DNA of 64,000 bases from Pseudoalteromonas sp. MSK9-3. GTDB lineage: Bacteria; Pseudomonadota; Gammaproteobacteria; Enterobacterales; Alteromonadaceae. The position numbers were made by a program, and so were the translations under genes. The stretch is taken from assembly GCF_003590335.1 (NCBI RefSeq), contig NZ_MIET01000026.1, forward strand, positions 78,953 through 142,952, in the 5' to 3' direction. Positions 1 to 10,081 of this stretch are shown one piece after another. Below the pieces are notes generated by a model, which saw nothing but the letters and a program-made list of their open reading frames with translations, searched no databases and was not told the DNA's origin. How positions within the stretch are numbered: position 1 is the first letter of the stretch; each line of letters opens with the position of its first letter.

Positions 1-2
1 CC

Positions 3-494
3 AACAACCTCGATGATGCAGAGTCTATTTCTGATGAAGTACATAAATTAGGAATCGATGATCACCACTTTTATGTACTCAGCCGTGATGAAAGTGGCAT
101 AAAATCGCATCATCTACATGGGTCTTCTAATATTGATAAAACGGATATTATCGCCGCTAAAAAGCGCGCTAAAATGATGGCATCAGGCGCACTGGCAATT
201 ATTATAGCCGCCGTTGCACTTTCAACAAATGCACTCAACAGCCAACTACTTTGGGCCATATTTGCAGCAATATCAGCTTATGTGGTGATAAGTTTTATTC
301 TGCTGATCACTGGGGGATCATTTGATGGTTATTTTAAGTCTTTGATCAATGAAAGACTCGATTCAGGTGAAGTCATTATTATTATAGATGTAGAAAAGGC
401 ACAATCGAAAAAAGTAGAGCGACAACTCGACACCCATGACCATGCACAATTTTTAGCCGACAGTTCAAACTTGGCGTCTCCAATACCAGATTAG
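3..494 (+). CDS. DUF1269-like membrane protein, 5' end outside window
   Basis: The frame is open from the left edge (codons from base 3) to a TAG stop, so the N-terminus is missing. The visible part opens with a stretch reading DDAESISDEVHKLGIDDHHF and a soluble segment with HHLHGSS. Two hydrophobic segments follow (around SGALAIIIAAVALS and LLWAIFAAISAYVVISFILL). The tail ends ERLDSGEVIIIIDV, the form in which DUF1269 / general-stress-like membrane proteins end (a basic helix, then GEV-hydrophobic-DV). The family has no firm biochemical role. The first ATG inside the window (174) would delete the soluble N-domain, so it is not the true start. A terminator follows at 517-545. Confidence 0.6.
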   Translation, partial: NNLDDAESISDEVHKLGIDDHHFYVLSRDESGIKSHHLHGSSNIDKTDIIAAKKRAKMMASGALAIIIAAVALSTNALNSQLLWAIFAAISAYVVISFILLITGGSFDGYFKSLINERLDSGEVIIIIDVEKAQSKKVERQLDTHDHAQFLADSSNLASPIPD

Positions 495-516
495 AGCGCG
501 CTATCGACTCGGACAC

Positions 517-545
517 GCCAGCAACACATGAGGTTGCTGGCTTTT
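517..545 (+). terminator. Rho-independent terminator of the DUF1269-like gene
   Basis: Nine-base stem GCCAGCAAC (517-525) pairs with GTTGCTGGC (533-541) across a 7-base loop and is followed by TTTT. It lies 22 bases after the upstream stop codon. Confidence 0.8.
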
Positions 546-607
546 AAATGGCCCTTGTTACACACGTATAAATAGCCTCAGCAATTCAAAAGTGTATAGT
601 ATCACCG

Positions 608-2320
608 TTATAGGTTTGCACGTGCCGTCATGCTTTTATGTGCCATTGTAAATGAGGCATCATGCACAGAGCTGACAAAATGCCATTCAGTCTTTACAGA
701 TTCAGTACTAAAAGTAACAGTCATAAAACCGCGTTGATGAATATTAGCAAAATCAAGGTCATCTATTAGCAACTGCAACACTTGGGCGTACTGCTCTGCC
801 TGTGGGTCCGATAGCTTTAAATAATACTCTAAGCCAGGTGAGCTTACCCCGGCAGTTGCAAATTCATAGCCACAGACTTCTCCTTGCGTATTACATAACC
901 TGCCAGACCACGCATTGTGTGTATCTCCAGCTAATACAACCAAGTTTTTATTGGTTGCTTTTGCTGTTTCTAATATCACTTCTCGTTCAACAGGATAGCC
1001 ATCCCATGCATCTAAATTATAAGGTGCGACAAAACCAACTCTTGCCTTTTCTTGTACCGTTAGTGAAGGATCACCTGCGTTCACACGCCCTTTAAGGTGT
1101 GCCAACTCACTTAATTGCTGCGCCATGGTCTGTGATGGATCAGCCAATGAGGTAAGTAGCTCTGCTGGCATCATCATTTTCGTCATCAATACCTGTTGAC
1201 CTAACACTTGCCATTTGGCATTCGAAGTTTTCAGACCATCGGTCAACCAAGTAAGCTGCTTATTGCCTAATAAGTGCTGTGCTGGCGTAACTAAATCGGT
1301 TTGAAAACGCGAAAAATCCATTTCTGCGGAGTTTGGGTCAATATAATTTTGATAATCTAATGCTTTAACGCGTGCTTCATTACGCGTATCTAACATGTAC
1401 AGCGACACTAGATCACCAAACTCAAACTTTCGATATAATGCTTCAGCTTGATCTTTCACATAAGGTCGAACAGGCATCCATTCATAATAAGCTTGTAGTG
1501 CGGCCAATTTACGGTCACTGAACGTTCCCTCGCCTGCATTATGGTTTTCAGCCCCTTCAACATAAGTATCGTTACATATTTCATGGTCATCCCATACGGC
1601 AATGAACGGCGCTTTTTGATGCAATGCTTGTAACCCAGTATCCGTTCTATACAGCGCATATCGCTTACGGTAATCATCTAACGTGATTATTTCATGGCTA
1701 TTGTCAGCATCCAGTTCACGACCTAAAGCCTGAGCCTGTTCCGTTGCATATTCACCCATGCCATACTCGTAAATATAATCACCTAAATGCAAAACCGCAT
1801 CTAAGTTGTTTATTTTCGCCGCTTCGGCATAAGCGTGAAAGTATCCTGCAGGGTAATTCGCACATGACATCACCGCAAATTTCACCTGTGATACATCATT
1901 TTGTGGCAAGGTTTTACACTGACCAAGCGGTGAAATGGTATTGTCTGTTACAAACCGATAGTAATATTGGGTGTCAGACTTTAAGCCACTTAAGTCAACT
2001 TTTACTGTATAATCATTTTTTTGTAAAGCAGCCACAGTCCGACTCATTGACGCAATAGTTTGCTCTTCGTCCTCGAAAACCTGCAAGGTTAAATTAATAT
2101 GCGCAGGCGCGCCCTCTGGGGTGACTCTAGTCCACAAAATAATGCTATCTGATAGCGGATCTCCGCTGGCCACACCATGTTTAAAATCAATGGTTACATC
2201 GTTACTCGCCAATGCACTTTTATCATGGCTACTGCAACCCACTAAAGATAAAGCCACCGTTGTAGCACCGATCCCCAATAAAGTGCCTTTCATAAAATCA
2301 CGACGAGATAAGCTACCCAT
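608..2320 (-). CDS. phoD: PhoD-like alkaline phosphatase/phosphodiesterase, Tat-exported
   Basis: A 570-residue metallophosphatase of the PhoD family (phosphodiester and phosphomonoester cleavage outside the cytoplasm). Residues 5-11 are the twin-arginine motif SRRDFMK. A hydrophobic stretch follows and ends in a lipobox-like LVGC with Cys29, so it may be an exported lipoprotein. A PhoD N-terminal fibronectin-like domain carries HGVASGDP and ILWTRV. The metal-site blocks are visible: LHLGDYIYEYG, AVWDDHEICND and VLAGDTHNAWSG. Length is normal for the family. It is transcribed alone, divergent from the SdaC-type permease. The specific substrate is unknown. Confidence 0.9.
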   Translation of the reverse strand: MGSLSRRDFMKGTLLGIGATTVALSLVGCSSHDKSALASNDVTIDFKHGVASGDPLSDSIILWTRVTPEGAPAHINLTLQVFEDEEQTIASMSRTVAALQKNDYTVKVDLSGLKSDTQYYYRFVTDNTISPLGQCKTLPQNDVSQVKFAVMSCANYPAGYFHAYAEAAKINNLDAVLHLGDYIYEYGMGEYATEQAQALGRELDADNSHEIITLDDYRKRYALYRTDTGLQALHQKAPFIAVWDDHEICNDTYVEGAENHNAGEGTFSDRKLAALQAYYEWMPVRPYVKDQAEALYRKFEFGDLVSLYMLDTRNEARVKALDYQNYIDPNSAEMDFSRFQTDLVTPAQHLLGNKQLTWLTDGLKTSNAKWQVLGQQVLMTKMMMPAELLTSLADPSQTMAQQLSELAHLKGRVNAGDPSLTVQEKARVGFVAPYNLDAWDGYPVEREVILETAKATNKNLVVLAGDTHNAWSGRLCNTQGEVCGYEFATAGVSSPGLEYYLKLSDPQAEQYAQVLQLLIDDLDFANIHQRGFMTVTFSTESVKTEWHFVSSVHDASFTMAHKSMTARANL

Positions 2321-2640
2321 ACTTGTTCCTTACATTACGACTAAATATTAAAGAACACGCATAGTAATGAGTACAGATGACAATTTTACGACTGGTCACA
2401 CCACATATACGGTATTTTACCTAAGTATAAATAAGCAAAATACCTGTTGTTATATTTGCTGAATAAACAACCAACCACCTATTTTTACTATGAAAGGTAA
2501 TGAGTTACAAAGGCTAAAAATTGCGCGTCAATAGATGTTTACTGCATAACAATGCTTAAGTAACCCCAAATACATGCATCACCCCTCCATTTTCTATATG
2601 ATGCCGCCCAAATATAATTCTAATGAATAGGACAACAAGT
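2321..2640. other. Divergent intergenic region between phoD and the permease
   Basis: About 320 AT-rich bases that must hold both promoters. I see no convincing Pho box (two direct CTGTCAT-like heptamers) and no structured RNA. Confidence 0.4.
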
Positions 2641-3900
2641 ATGAGTAACGCCTCAGAAGCGATATCATCAGATATGCCTTCAAACGATGCTGGGCGCTGG
2701 AGTCAGCATGATACACAGTGGGTTCTAAGCTTATTTGGTACCGCAGTGGGTGCAGGTATTCTGTTTTTACCAATTAATATCGGTATTGGCGGGTTTTGGC
2801 CACTGTTGATCATGACCGTACTTGCGTTTCCAATGACGTATTTAGCACACCGAGGGCTTGCACGGTTTGTATTGTCTTCAAAGCAAACTGATGCTGACTT
2901 TACTGATGTTGTTGAAGAGCATTTTGGTCCAGGCGCTGGACGCTTAATTTCATTACTCTACTTTTTCTCTATCTTTCCAATTTTACTTATTTATGGTGTA
3001 GGCTTAACCAATACTGTTGATAGCTTTATTGTTAATCAACTAAACATGGGCTCACCACCAAGAGTTGTGCTGTCGGGTATATTAGTTGCGGGTATGATTG
3101 CGATTATGATGGGTGGTGAGAAATTACTCATGCGTACCTTCTCAGCCTTAGTTTATCCACTTGTGGCCGTCCTGCTATTTTTATCGTTATACCTGATCCC
3201 TAATTGGCAAATGCCAGTTATCACCACACCTGATGCAGCAAGCCTTACCCAAACTCTGTGGTTATCAGTTCCTATCGTTGTATTCTCATTTAGCCACGCA
3301 GCCGCTATTTCTAGCTTTGCAAACGTGCAGCGTCGCCACTATAAGACACGTGCACTTAGCAAGTCAGAAAACATCTTACAATGCACCTCAATTATGCTCA
3401 TTGTCTTTGTATTGTTATTTGTCTTTTCATGTGTGTTGTCTTTATCTCCTGAGCAAATGGCAGAGGCAAAACAGGCCAACGTATCAGTATTATCGTATTT
3501 AGCGAATGTTTATGATAACCCGTATATTGCCATGCTTGGCCCATTGGTTGCGTTTATAGCGATTACTTCATCATTCTTAGGGCACTTTTTAGGTGCACGA
3601 GAAAGCTTTAATGGTTTAATGAACAAACAAACTTCACTTGAAATCAAACTGATTGATAAACTTGGTGTTGCAATGATGTTTGTCGCTATTTGGATTTGCG
3701 CAGTATTAAACCCAAGTATTTTAGACATGATGGGAGCAATTTCGGGGCCTATTATTGCTATGATCTTGTTTATTATGCCAACTATTGCTGTTTATAAAGT
3801 CCCTGCATTACAAAAATATAAGGGTAAGATGGGTACTTATTTCGTACTCATTGTCGGTTTACTGTCAGTATCAGCCTTACTATTTAATATGTTTGGCTAA
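2641..3900 (+). CDS. HAAAP/SdaC-family amino acid permease
   Basis: A 419-residue inner-membrane transporter of the hydroxy/aromatic amino acid permease family, closest in appearance to serine transporters of the SdaC type. The first membrane segment has the family signature SLFGTAVGAGILFLPI, followed by GIGGFWP. About eleven hydrophobic segments run to the C-terminus. A longer frame starts at ATG 2623, but AGGA at 2629-2632 lies inside it and is correctly spaced for ATG 2641, so that start is preferred. Substrate (serine, threonine or an aromatic residue) cannot be read from sequence. A strong hairpin follows the stop. Confidence 0.85.
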   Translation: MSNASEAISSDMPSNDAGRWSQHDTQWVLSLFGTAVGAGILFLPINIGIGGFWPLLIMTVLAFPMTYLAHRGLARFVLSSKQTDADFTDVVEEHFGPGAGRLISLLYFFSIFPILLIYGVGLTNTVDSFIVNQLNMGSPPRVVLSGILVAGMIAIMMGGEKLLMRTFSALVYPLVAVLLFLSLYLIPNWQMPVITTPDAASLTQTLWLSVPIVVFSFSHAAAISSFANVQRRHYKTRALSKSENILQCTSIMLIVFVLLFVFSCVLSLSPEQMAEAKQANVSVLSYLANVYDNPYIAMLGPLVAFIAITSSFLGHFLGARESFNGLMNKQTSLEIKLIDKLGVAMMFVAIWICAVLNPSILDMMGAISGPIIAMILFIMPTIAVYKVPALQKYKGKMGTYFVLIVGLLSVSALLFNMFG

Positions 3901-3907
3901 CACCTAA

Positions 3908-3944
3908 CAGTACACACCCCACTGAATTATTGGGGTGTGTACTG
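3908..3944. terminator. Long hairpin between convergent permease and cyclophilin genes
   Basis: A perfect 14-base stem (CAGTACACACCCCA, 3908-3921, with its complement at 3931-3944) closes a 9-base loop. It sits between two convergent stop codons. The T-run comes only about 11 bases later on the plus strand, so it is a likely but not classic terminator. Confidence 0.6.
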
Positions 3945-3950
3945 CCTACT

Positions 3951-4727
3951 TTACCTTTTTTTCCTATAACGTCGCCCCACAATACCAACCATAAGAAATA
4001 AACTCGTCAATAATGAACCACTCGACGACTTTTCGGGCTCTGGAACTGGATTAGGAGTTGGTGTAGGTAGGTTATCAATTAGCGTATTAGACTTTGGTGA
4101 CAAGTTTACTGCCGTAGTCGGATCTGCATCAATTATCACTATGTTATTAACAGTAACCAAATTACTTTCATCAGGATCGACACTCGTGTCAATACATTGG
4201 GAAGAGGTGTAATTAACGACTGGTACTTCACCACAGCGCTCTAAAGCTGCTATTTTATCTATGACAGCCATACCTTGTTCAGTAGTTACTTGACCAAAAA
4301 CAGTATAACCGCCATTAGTCGCATCTAAGCTCACGCTATTATCTTTAAGATTAAAATACCACTGACTTGTCGCGCTATTTGCACTGTTACTGAGTTTAGC
4401 CATCGCAATTGTACCACGGACGTTAGACAATACCGGTTCATTTTGTATTGAAGAAAATGTTTCAATTCTATCTAACGGAATTGTCCCTTCATACTTAAAA
4501 CCACCACCCTGTAACACGAAGTTAGGCACGCTACGATGTACCGTAGAGTCTTGATAACTATCTTGATCTACATAACGTAAAAAATTATTTACTGTAATTG
4601 GAGTTGTTTGGTCAAACAGGTTAACTTGAAAGGAACCTTGAGAGGTTTCAAATTCCACAATCGTTGCAAAAGCTGTACTGCTAGTGCTCAATAATGTACA
4701 AAGACATAACGCTTTTATTTTATTCAT
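3951..4727 (-). CDS. Secreted cyclophilin-type peptidyl-prolyl isomerase with C-terminal sorting-like tail
   Basis: A 258-residue protein. Residues 1-21 are a Sec signal peptide ending TAFA. A cyclophilin domain follows (VEFETSQGSFQVNLFDQTTPITVNNFL, in which residues are interrupted by normal family variation; HRSVPNFVLQGGG; SQWYFNL; VFGQVT). Beyond the domain is a Pro-rich linker (TPTPNPVPEPE), then SSSGS, a hydrophobic helix and an RRYRKKR end. That tripartite tail is the layout of GlyGly-CTERM or PEP-CTERM surface-sorting signals, here with Ser in place of the first Gly residues. It probably folds or holds exported proteins. It is distinct from the cytoplasmic PpiB at 60075. Confidence 0.8.
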   Translation of the reverse strand: MNKIKALCLCTLLSTSSTAFATIVEFETSQGSFQVNLFDQTTPITVNNFLRYVDQDSYQDSTVHRSVPNFVLQGGGFKYEGTIPLDRIETFSSIQNEPVLSNVRGTIAMAKLSNSANSATSQWYFNLKDNSVSLDATNGGYTVFGQVTTEQGMAVIDKIAALERCGEVPVVNYTSSQCIDTSVDPDESNLVTVNNIVIIDADPTTAVNLSPKSNTLIDNLPTPTPNPVPEPEKSSSGSLLTSLFLMVGIVGRRYRKKR

Positions 4728-5154
4728 AATATGCTACTTAAATGTTAATATTTTTTGTTGATACACGTTTTAATTGTCCCAATGGTAATTATAAAAGCGA
4801 TTAATCACCATAAAATCTTGTTAGATTTACAAAAAATAACAAGATCAAGCACCGTGCTTACAAAACACCATAATGTGAAGCAATAACACATTATTTTCAG
4901 TAAAGATAACTCAATAAACATACTTTGCTTAAACAGTAATCACAGTTACACAGTGTCTTATCTGCTGTCTTCTCGCTTATTGAAATAAATACACACTTAC
5001 AGAATCCCAAAACTTCATTTATATCAACAATAAAAACAAACAAAAATGATAGCGCTGTCATTAAAAACTTTAAATTTAATGACTTATAACAATTGCAGCT
5101 TTTCACCACAGTCGATACTATTACCTCAAAGCCAATGATTTATAATGAATTAAT
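4728..5154. other. AT-rich intergenic region, nothing recognised
   Basis: About 427 bases between the cyclophilin start and the EAL protein start. No conserved ORF, hairpin with T-run, or repeat was found. The short minus-strand frame at 4897-5109 has no credible ribosome site or domain. Confidence 0.4.
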
Positions 5155-7356
5155 TTGTATAACTTGCGACAATTCTTCCATCTAGATGACAATTTACCTC
5201 ACACTCGGCATATCGCACATTGGCAAGTCAGTGCTCTGCGGCTAATGTTAATGACTGCATTTCTCATCTCTCTTGCAATCACATCACACAGCCTATACGC
5301 CTATGTAGCATCGCAAACCCCTAGTCACTTAACGGTAACCAGTGTTGCAAGTACGATTATATTTAGCCTCTTATTATTTAGCCGCAAGTACTATTTTTTT
5401 AGTGCGCATACTTTGCTTCTGAGTATCACCATTTTTGCTATTTACATTCACCTTTTCACGCCTGCGATACACGCCATACAGATCAGCGCCACCATTACCT
5501 ACGTGACGCCTGTGATTGCACTTCTCTTAATTGGCAGAAAAACGGCGGCGTGTTACACGGTTTTAAACCTGTTACCGCTATACATCATTTTCCAAGATTT
5601 AGGCACGCCAGCTAAAAATGCCCAAGCAGAACTACTGCACAATGCACACTTTTATATTCATAGTTTTGTTTTTTTCTTTTTTAATATTTGTATTCCATTG
5701 GCTGTATGGCGCACAAGCCTTGCTGCCATGCATTTACAACAGCAGTTACAACAGCACAGTGCATTACTAGAAAAACAAAAGAACTTATACCGCAAGTTTT
5801 TCCAAAATGCATACTCAGCAATTATTTTAGTCAATGAAGAACAACAAATCGTTGAAGCAAATCAAAAGGCAAAGCAACTACTTAACCTGTACCACCACCC
5901 TCTACCATGCCATAGTAAGCTCATATTCAACCAAGCAATAGGTGATAGTGGCCAGCTCTATAAACGCGCTAACTCAGTACTACAAATTGATGCAAAAGAG
6001 CGCCATGAGAAATCTTTATCTGCATGGTATGTCAGTGATGCGTCTGAGCAGTTTCATCTTCAACAACAATTTAAAGCACTCGGTGCACAACACCATCAAA
6101 CCAAATACTTTAATACACAGGTGAATTTACCCAATACAACATGGCTACGTGAGCAAATAGACATCGCCGTGAAAGGAGCTGCCCCTTTTATTGTCGCAAT
6201 TGCCGATAACCAAAACTTACAAGTACTAGAACATGGCATAGACGCTGAACAACGCAAACTATTATACAAACACATAAACAAAATATTTGAACACCATAAT
6301 CAAGCAAATAGTGCTGTTGCCTATTTGGGCTCTGGTCGATTAGGTTTTATTGCAGCCCATAACGAAGCGCTCATCGACACGGTTAAACAGTGGCAGCAAA
6401 ACCTTGATTTTTGGATACGCTTAGGAAACCTGCAATACCACGCTAAATATGCAGTTTCAGTTGCGGCCTATCCTCAGCATGGGTATAGCGCCGAGCGTTT
6501 ATTAAAAAATGCCGTTCAAGCATGCGAATTACGTCATTCAAATGTGCTGTATTCTGTTTTTGACTTTAGCCTGAAAAAACAGCGTCTCGGTCGTCATGAA
6601 ATGGCCCTTCTCCTAGAAAAAGCGCTAGAGTACGATGAGTTAGAGATTTACTTGCAAGGCAAGCATTTCGCATGTGGTCGATTAATTGGATTTGAAGCAC
6701 TGGCGCGCTGGAACAGCCATTTACTGGGCTTCGTCCCTGCTGGTGAATTTATTGCGATCGCCGAGGAGTTTGGTCTGATCGAAGCATTAACCCAGTATAT
6801 TATTCATAAATTGTGTCAAACCTTAGCAAACTACCCGGCACTCCCCGTGCCCATAGCTGTTAATGTAAGCGCACAAGATTTAGAACAAGAAGATTTTGCA
6901 CAACAAATTAAAGCACACTTACAAAAGTACAACCTAGCAGCAAGTGCTATTGAACTTGAACTTACCGAATATAGTATTGCAAATGATAGAGCCCACACCC
7001 TGATGCAACTAAAATCACTGAGTCAATTCGGTATAAAGCTCGCCATAGATGACTTTGGTACGGGTTACTCAAATATCGCTCGATTGATTGAGTACCCTAT
7101 TAATCGACTTAAATTTGACCGTAGTTTATTAGACAAGATAGACACAGATAGAAACCAGCATGCATTACTCAGCGGTATGGTCAAAATATGCGCTAAACTG
7201 GGTATCGCAGCCTTGGCAGAAGGGGTTGAAACAACCCCACAACGCGATGCACTAGCCCAACTTGGGATGCAAGAATTTCAAGGCTACCTCTACTCGACCC
7301 CACAGCCGATTGAGCAAGTACTCGCCCCTTATGTATTACAACTGCAAGCACATTAA
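5155..7356 (+). CDS. Membrane-bound EAL-domain cyclic-di-GMP phosphodiesterase with degenerate GGDEF domain
   Basis: A 733-residue protein. About six membrane segments fill residues 25-200. A PAS-like segment follows (FFQNAYSAIILVNEEQQIVEAN), then a GGDEF-like domain whose active loop reads GSGRLGF instead of GGDEF, so it is probably inactive as a cyclase. A complete EAL domain is last: EALARW, NVSAQD, ELTE, DDFGTGYSN, LKFDRSLL and AEGVE keep the metal and catalytic residues. It should hydrolyse c-di-GMP and lower biofilm signalling. The start is uncertain: TTG 5155 follows an in-frame stop at 5146 and has no clear ribosome site. It is convergent with the chemoreceptor. Confidence 0.85.
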   Translation: MYNLRQFFHLDDNLPHTRHIAHWQVSALRLMLMTAFLISLAITSHSLYAYVASQTPSHLTVTSVASTIIFSLLLFSRKYYFFSAHTLLLSITIFAIYIHLFTPAIHAIQISATITYVTPVIALLLIGRKTAACYTVLNLLPLYIIFQDLGTPAKNAQAELLHNAHFYIHSFVFFFFNICIPLAVWRTSLAAMHLQQQLQQHSALLEKQKNLYRKFFQNAYSAIILVNEEQQIVEANQKAKQLLNLYHHPLPCHSKLIFNQAIGDSGQLYKRANSVLQIDAKERHEKSLSAWYVSDASEQFHLQQQFKALGAQHHQTKYFNTQVNLPNTTWLREQIDIAVKGAAPFIVAIADNQNLQVLEHGIDAEQRKLLYKHINKIFEHHNQANSAVAYLGSGRLGFIAAHNEALIDTVKQWQQNLDFWIRLGNLQYHAKYAVSVAAYPQHGYSAERLLKNAVQACELRHSNVLYSVFDFSLKKQRLGRHEMALLLEKALEYDELEIYLQGKHFACGRLIGFEALARWNSHLLGFVPAGEFIAIAEEFGLIEALTQYIIHKLCQTLANYPALPVPIAVNVSAQDLEQEDFAQQIKAHLQKYNLAASAIELELTEYSIANDRAHTLMQLKSLSQFGIKLAIDDFGTGYSNIARLIEYPINRLKFDRSLLDKIDTDRNQHALLSGMVKICAKLGIAALAEGVETTPQRDALAQLGMQEFQGYLYSTPQPIEQVLAPYVLQLQAH

Positions 7357-7437
7357 TAAACCATTTTTAGCGCTTCTTTAATATGCTTGACGTTGTCATA
7401 AAATGTACAGAACGCTCTATGTAAGGCGGCGTATGCT

Positions 7438-9774
7438 CTACAATTTAAATCGAGATACTAGATCTCTTAACCGCATATATTCACCTTCAAGTTCATTGCA
7501 GCACCCAGATGCATCCTCTATTGATTGGTTGTTGTTTGCAGCTAACTCGCTAATAGACGACACTTGCTGCGCCATATCACGTGCAACGGCGCTTTGCTCT
7601 GATGTTGCGGTCGCTACCTGAGAGTTATAACCTTCAATCTCGGTAACTTCTTTGTTTATTTCTTCAAATGAGTCTGTCACTTTATGGGTCGTAACAAGCG
7701 TGTCTTCAACACTTTTGAGTGCAACTTTCATCGTCGTCACTGTTTGTTGCGTACCATGTTGTAGTGTTTCAATAATTGTTTGGATCTCTTTGGTGGAATC
7801 TTGGGTCTTTTGTGCAAGCGAACGAACTTCATCAGCAACAACAGCAAAACCGCGACCTTGCTCACCTGCTCTGGCAGCCTCAATGGCGGCATTTAACGCC
7901 AGTAAATTTGTTTGTTCTGCAATCCCTCTGATCACCTCTAATACTGAGCCAATGTCGTTACTGTCTTTTGCCACTCTATCGACACTATTTGAGGTCGTTG
8001 AAATCGTTTCTTTAAGCGTTTCGTTATAATGCATATTCGCTTCAACATTACGCTTCCCGTCATTTACCTGAGCAACCGCCGCATGCGTCGCATGATTAGA
8101 ACTCTTTGCAGATTCAGCCAACGAGTCTGAAGTTTGCGCCATCTCTTCAATCGCAGCCGATAACTGCAATGTCATGCCAGATTGTTCTTGTGACTGTGAT
8201 GTCACCACATTGAAATTGTCTCTAAGCAAATTTACCGAGCGGCTTAAATTAGTCGACGAGTCAGATACTTCCTGCATTGCACCATTAATACTTTGCATCA
8301 TTAAATTAAATGAGCGTTCAACCTGACCAATTTCATCTTTATCTGATTTACCCGCTCGCAAGTCAGCCCTAAGCGACAAATCGAGTGTATTTGCAACCCG
8401 CATAACAAAGTCATTCAATTGCAATATCGGCTTAGAAAGGTATCCACCCAACACCCATGCTGCGGTTAATCCCAAAGCAATAATAATAAACGTGCTAATA
8501 ATCGCAGTCGTGACTAACGTACTGAGTATGCCATCCATTGCCGCAAACCCTTCAGACTCATCAATTTCACTTAAAATTGCCCAGCGATTATCACCCACTT
8601 CAATAAACCCATAGGCTGATGCAACCTTCACCCCTCTGTAATCGGCGATTAAACCAAATCCTTGTTGTCCTTTTAATGCTGCTCGCACCGCTTGCGTATC
8701 TACTGGTGCAATCCCCAAAGAAGAATCTCTGATATCGATTTGTTTAATGGTTTTGTTGTCAATGCCTGAACTGGTCAGTGCAGCCAAGTATGCCGCTTTA
8801 TCTTCAAGTAAAAACCGGCTTTGGGAGCGCATCAGTCCATCGCCGCCAACCAAGTAGGTTTCCCCAGACATGCCTAAGCCGCGAGACTGCCATTGTTCGT
8901 GATACGTCATAATATCGTTAATTCGGTCCACGGGGGCTTGGAATATCAATACCCCAACGCGTGTGCCCTGTTTAAATATCGGCGACGCAAAGAAAGCAGC
9001 AGGTGCTTCATAGGAAGGCGTATAAGGATGGAAATCGATAATTTTAACTTCCCCTTCTGATAAGTTCATGCCAGCACGATATGCCTTACCCAGTCCTGAA
9101 TTTGCATACGCCCCATTTTTTAATGAAGTAGCAAAGTCAAGTTCTTTAAATACTGAATAAACAACATCCCCCGTTTTCGCATCTGCGATAAATATGTCGT
9201 AATACCCAAAGGCCTCTAGTGTTTTCTTAAATGAAAGGTGGTATTGAACGTGTGCCTGCTGATAAGCACTCCCATCATCGGGATTAATCAATTCACTTTT
9301 ACTACCCAGTGGATGTGAATTATTAGCAATATAGGTATATTGCAATGCTTTGCCATGCTCAGATAACGTCGTTAATAGAGACTGGACATTGATGTTTTTA
9401 TTGTCATTAAGAGATTTATACGTTGATAAAAACTGTTGCTGATAGAACTGAGACAGCTTGCTATCTACTTGTGCTGATGAAGCCGATGTGGATGAAAGAG
9501 TATACTGCTTAAAAGCATCACTAAATTGCACCGTTCCCTCAACAGTCATAACAGATGACGCCAATGTCGCAATATGGTGTTCAATGTTATCTAGATAGCT
9601 GGTAATTTGTTCAGCCTTAGCATCTCGCAGCCCGATCAATCTATTTTGTAATTGCTCTTCTAACGCCGTCGATGTCATCGACTCTGCTAGCTTGGTCAAA
9701 ACAACCGATGTGGTGAGTACACCAACAGCAATAATGACAGCCACATTCATTATAATCTTTGTTTTTATACGCAC
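7438..9774 (-). CDS. Methyl-accepting chemotaxis protein with periplasmic Cache-type sensor
   Basis: A 778-residue chemoreceptor. TM1 lies near residues 9-28. A large periplasmic region of about 370 residues follows, with Cache-like features ([30 protein letters not shown] reading [15 protein letters not shown]). TM2 is near 410-440, then HAMP (LSKPILQL) and the coiled-coil signalling domain with the nearly invariant tip [19 protein letters not shown]. It should pass ligand binding to CheA/CheW. The ligand is unknown; dCache receptors often bind amino acids or small carboxylates. It stands alone, with no che genes nearby. Confidence 0.92.
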   Translation of the reverse strand: MRIKTKIIMNVAVIIAVGVLTTSVVLTKLAESMTSTALEEQLQNRLIGLRDAKAEQITSYLDNIEHHIATLASSVMTVEGTVQFSDAFKQYTLSSTSASSAQVDSKLSQFYQQQFLSTYKSLNDNKNINVQSLLTTLSEHGKALQYTYIANNSHPLGSKSELINPDDGSAYQQAHVQYHLSFKKTLEAFGYYDIFIADAKTGDVVYSVFKELDFATSLKNGAYANSGLGKAYRAGMNLSEGEVKIIDFHPYTPSYEAPAAFFASPIFKQGTRVGVLIFQAPVDRINDIMTYHEQWQSRGLGMSGETYLVGGDGLMRSQSRFLLEDKAAYLAALTSSGIDNKTIKQIDIRDSSLGIAPVDTQAVRAALKGQQGFGLIADYRGVKVASAYGFIEVGDNRWAILSEIDESEGFAAMDGILSTLVTTAIISTFIIIALGLTAAWVLGGYLSKPILQLNDFVMRVANTLDLSLRADLRAGKSDKDEIGQVERSFNLMMQSINGAMQEVSDSSTNLSRSVNLLRDNFNVVTSQSQEQSGMTLQLSAAIEEMAQTSDSLAESAKSSNHATHAAVAQVNDGKRNVEANMHYNETLKETISTTSNSVDRVAKDSNDIGSVLEVIRGIAEQTNLLALNAAIEAARAGEQGRGFAVVADEVRSLAQKTQDSTKEIQTIIETLQHGTQQTVTTMKVALKSVEDTLVTTHKVTDSFEEINKEVTEIEGYNSQVATATSEQSAVARDMAQQVSSISELAANNNQSIEDASGCCNELEGEYMRLRDLVSRFKL

Positions 9775-10081
9775 GCCGATACCTCGTCTAATAAAAAGCC
9801 AAAATGCCCTTGGTACTGTATTAAAATTAGTTTAATTACGCACAATCGCCAAGTATAAAACCCATAAAAAAGTATTTATTTTTCATACATCTGCCAATAG
9901 CCAAAGAATAATCAAAAAATGCTTAACCCTATTGTTTTACGCTTGCTTAAGCTTTGTATAATTTGACCTTTATTGGGCAGCTGGTATCTTTACGAGAGAG
10001 TGTAAAAATACCGCATAAAACATGTTTTATATAATGTGTACCAACTCACTTTCGTTAATCATGCAACCGTAGAGAGCTGTT
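9775..10081. other. Divergent intergenic region upstream of chemoreceptor and FIST gene
   Basis: About 307 AT-rich bases. They must carry promoters for both directions. No operator palindrome or RNA element was recognised. Confidence 0.4.

Noticed and set aside
2340..2400. Possible Pho box upstream of phoD
   Set aside because: One TTGTCAT-like heptamer is seen, but the second repeat does not match, so PhoB control cannot be claimed.
4897..5109. 70-codon minus-strand ORF
   Set aside because: AT-rich composition, no ribosome site, and no recognisable features.
7652..8029. 125-codon ORF opposite the chemoreceptor
   Set aside because: Antisense shadow of the conserved signalling domain.
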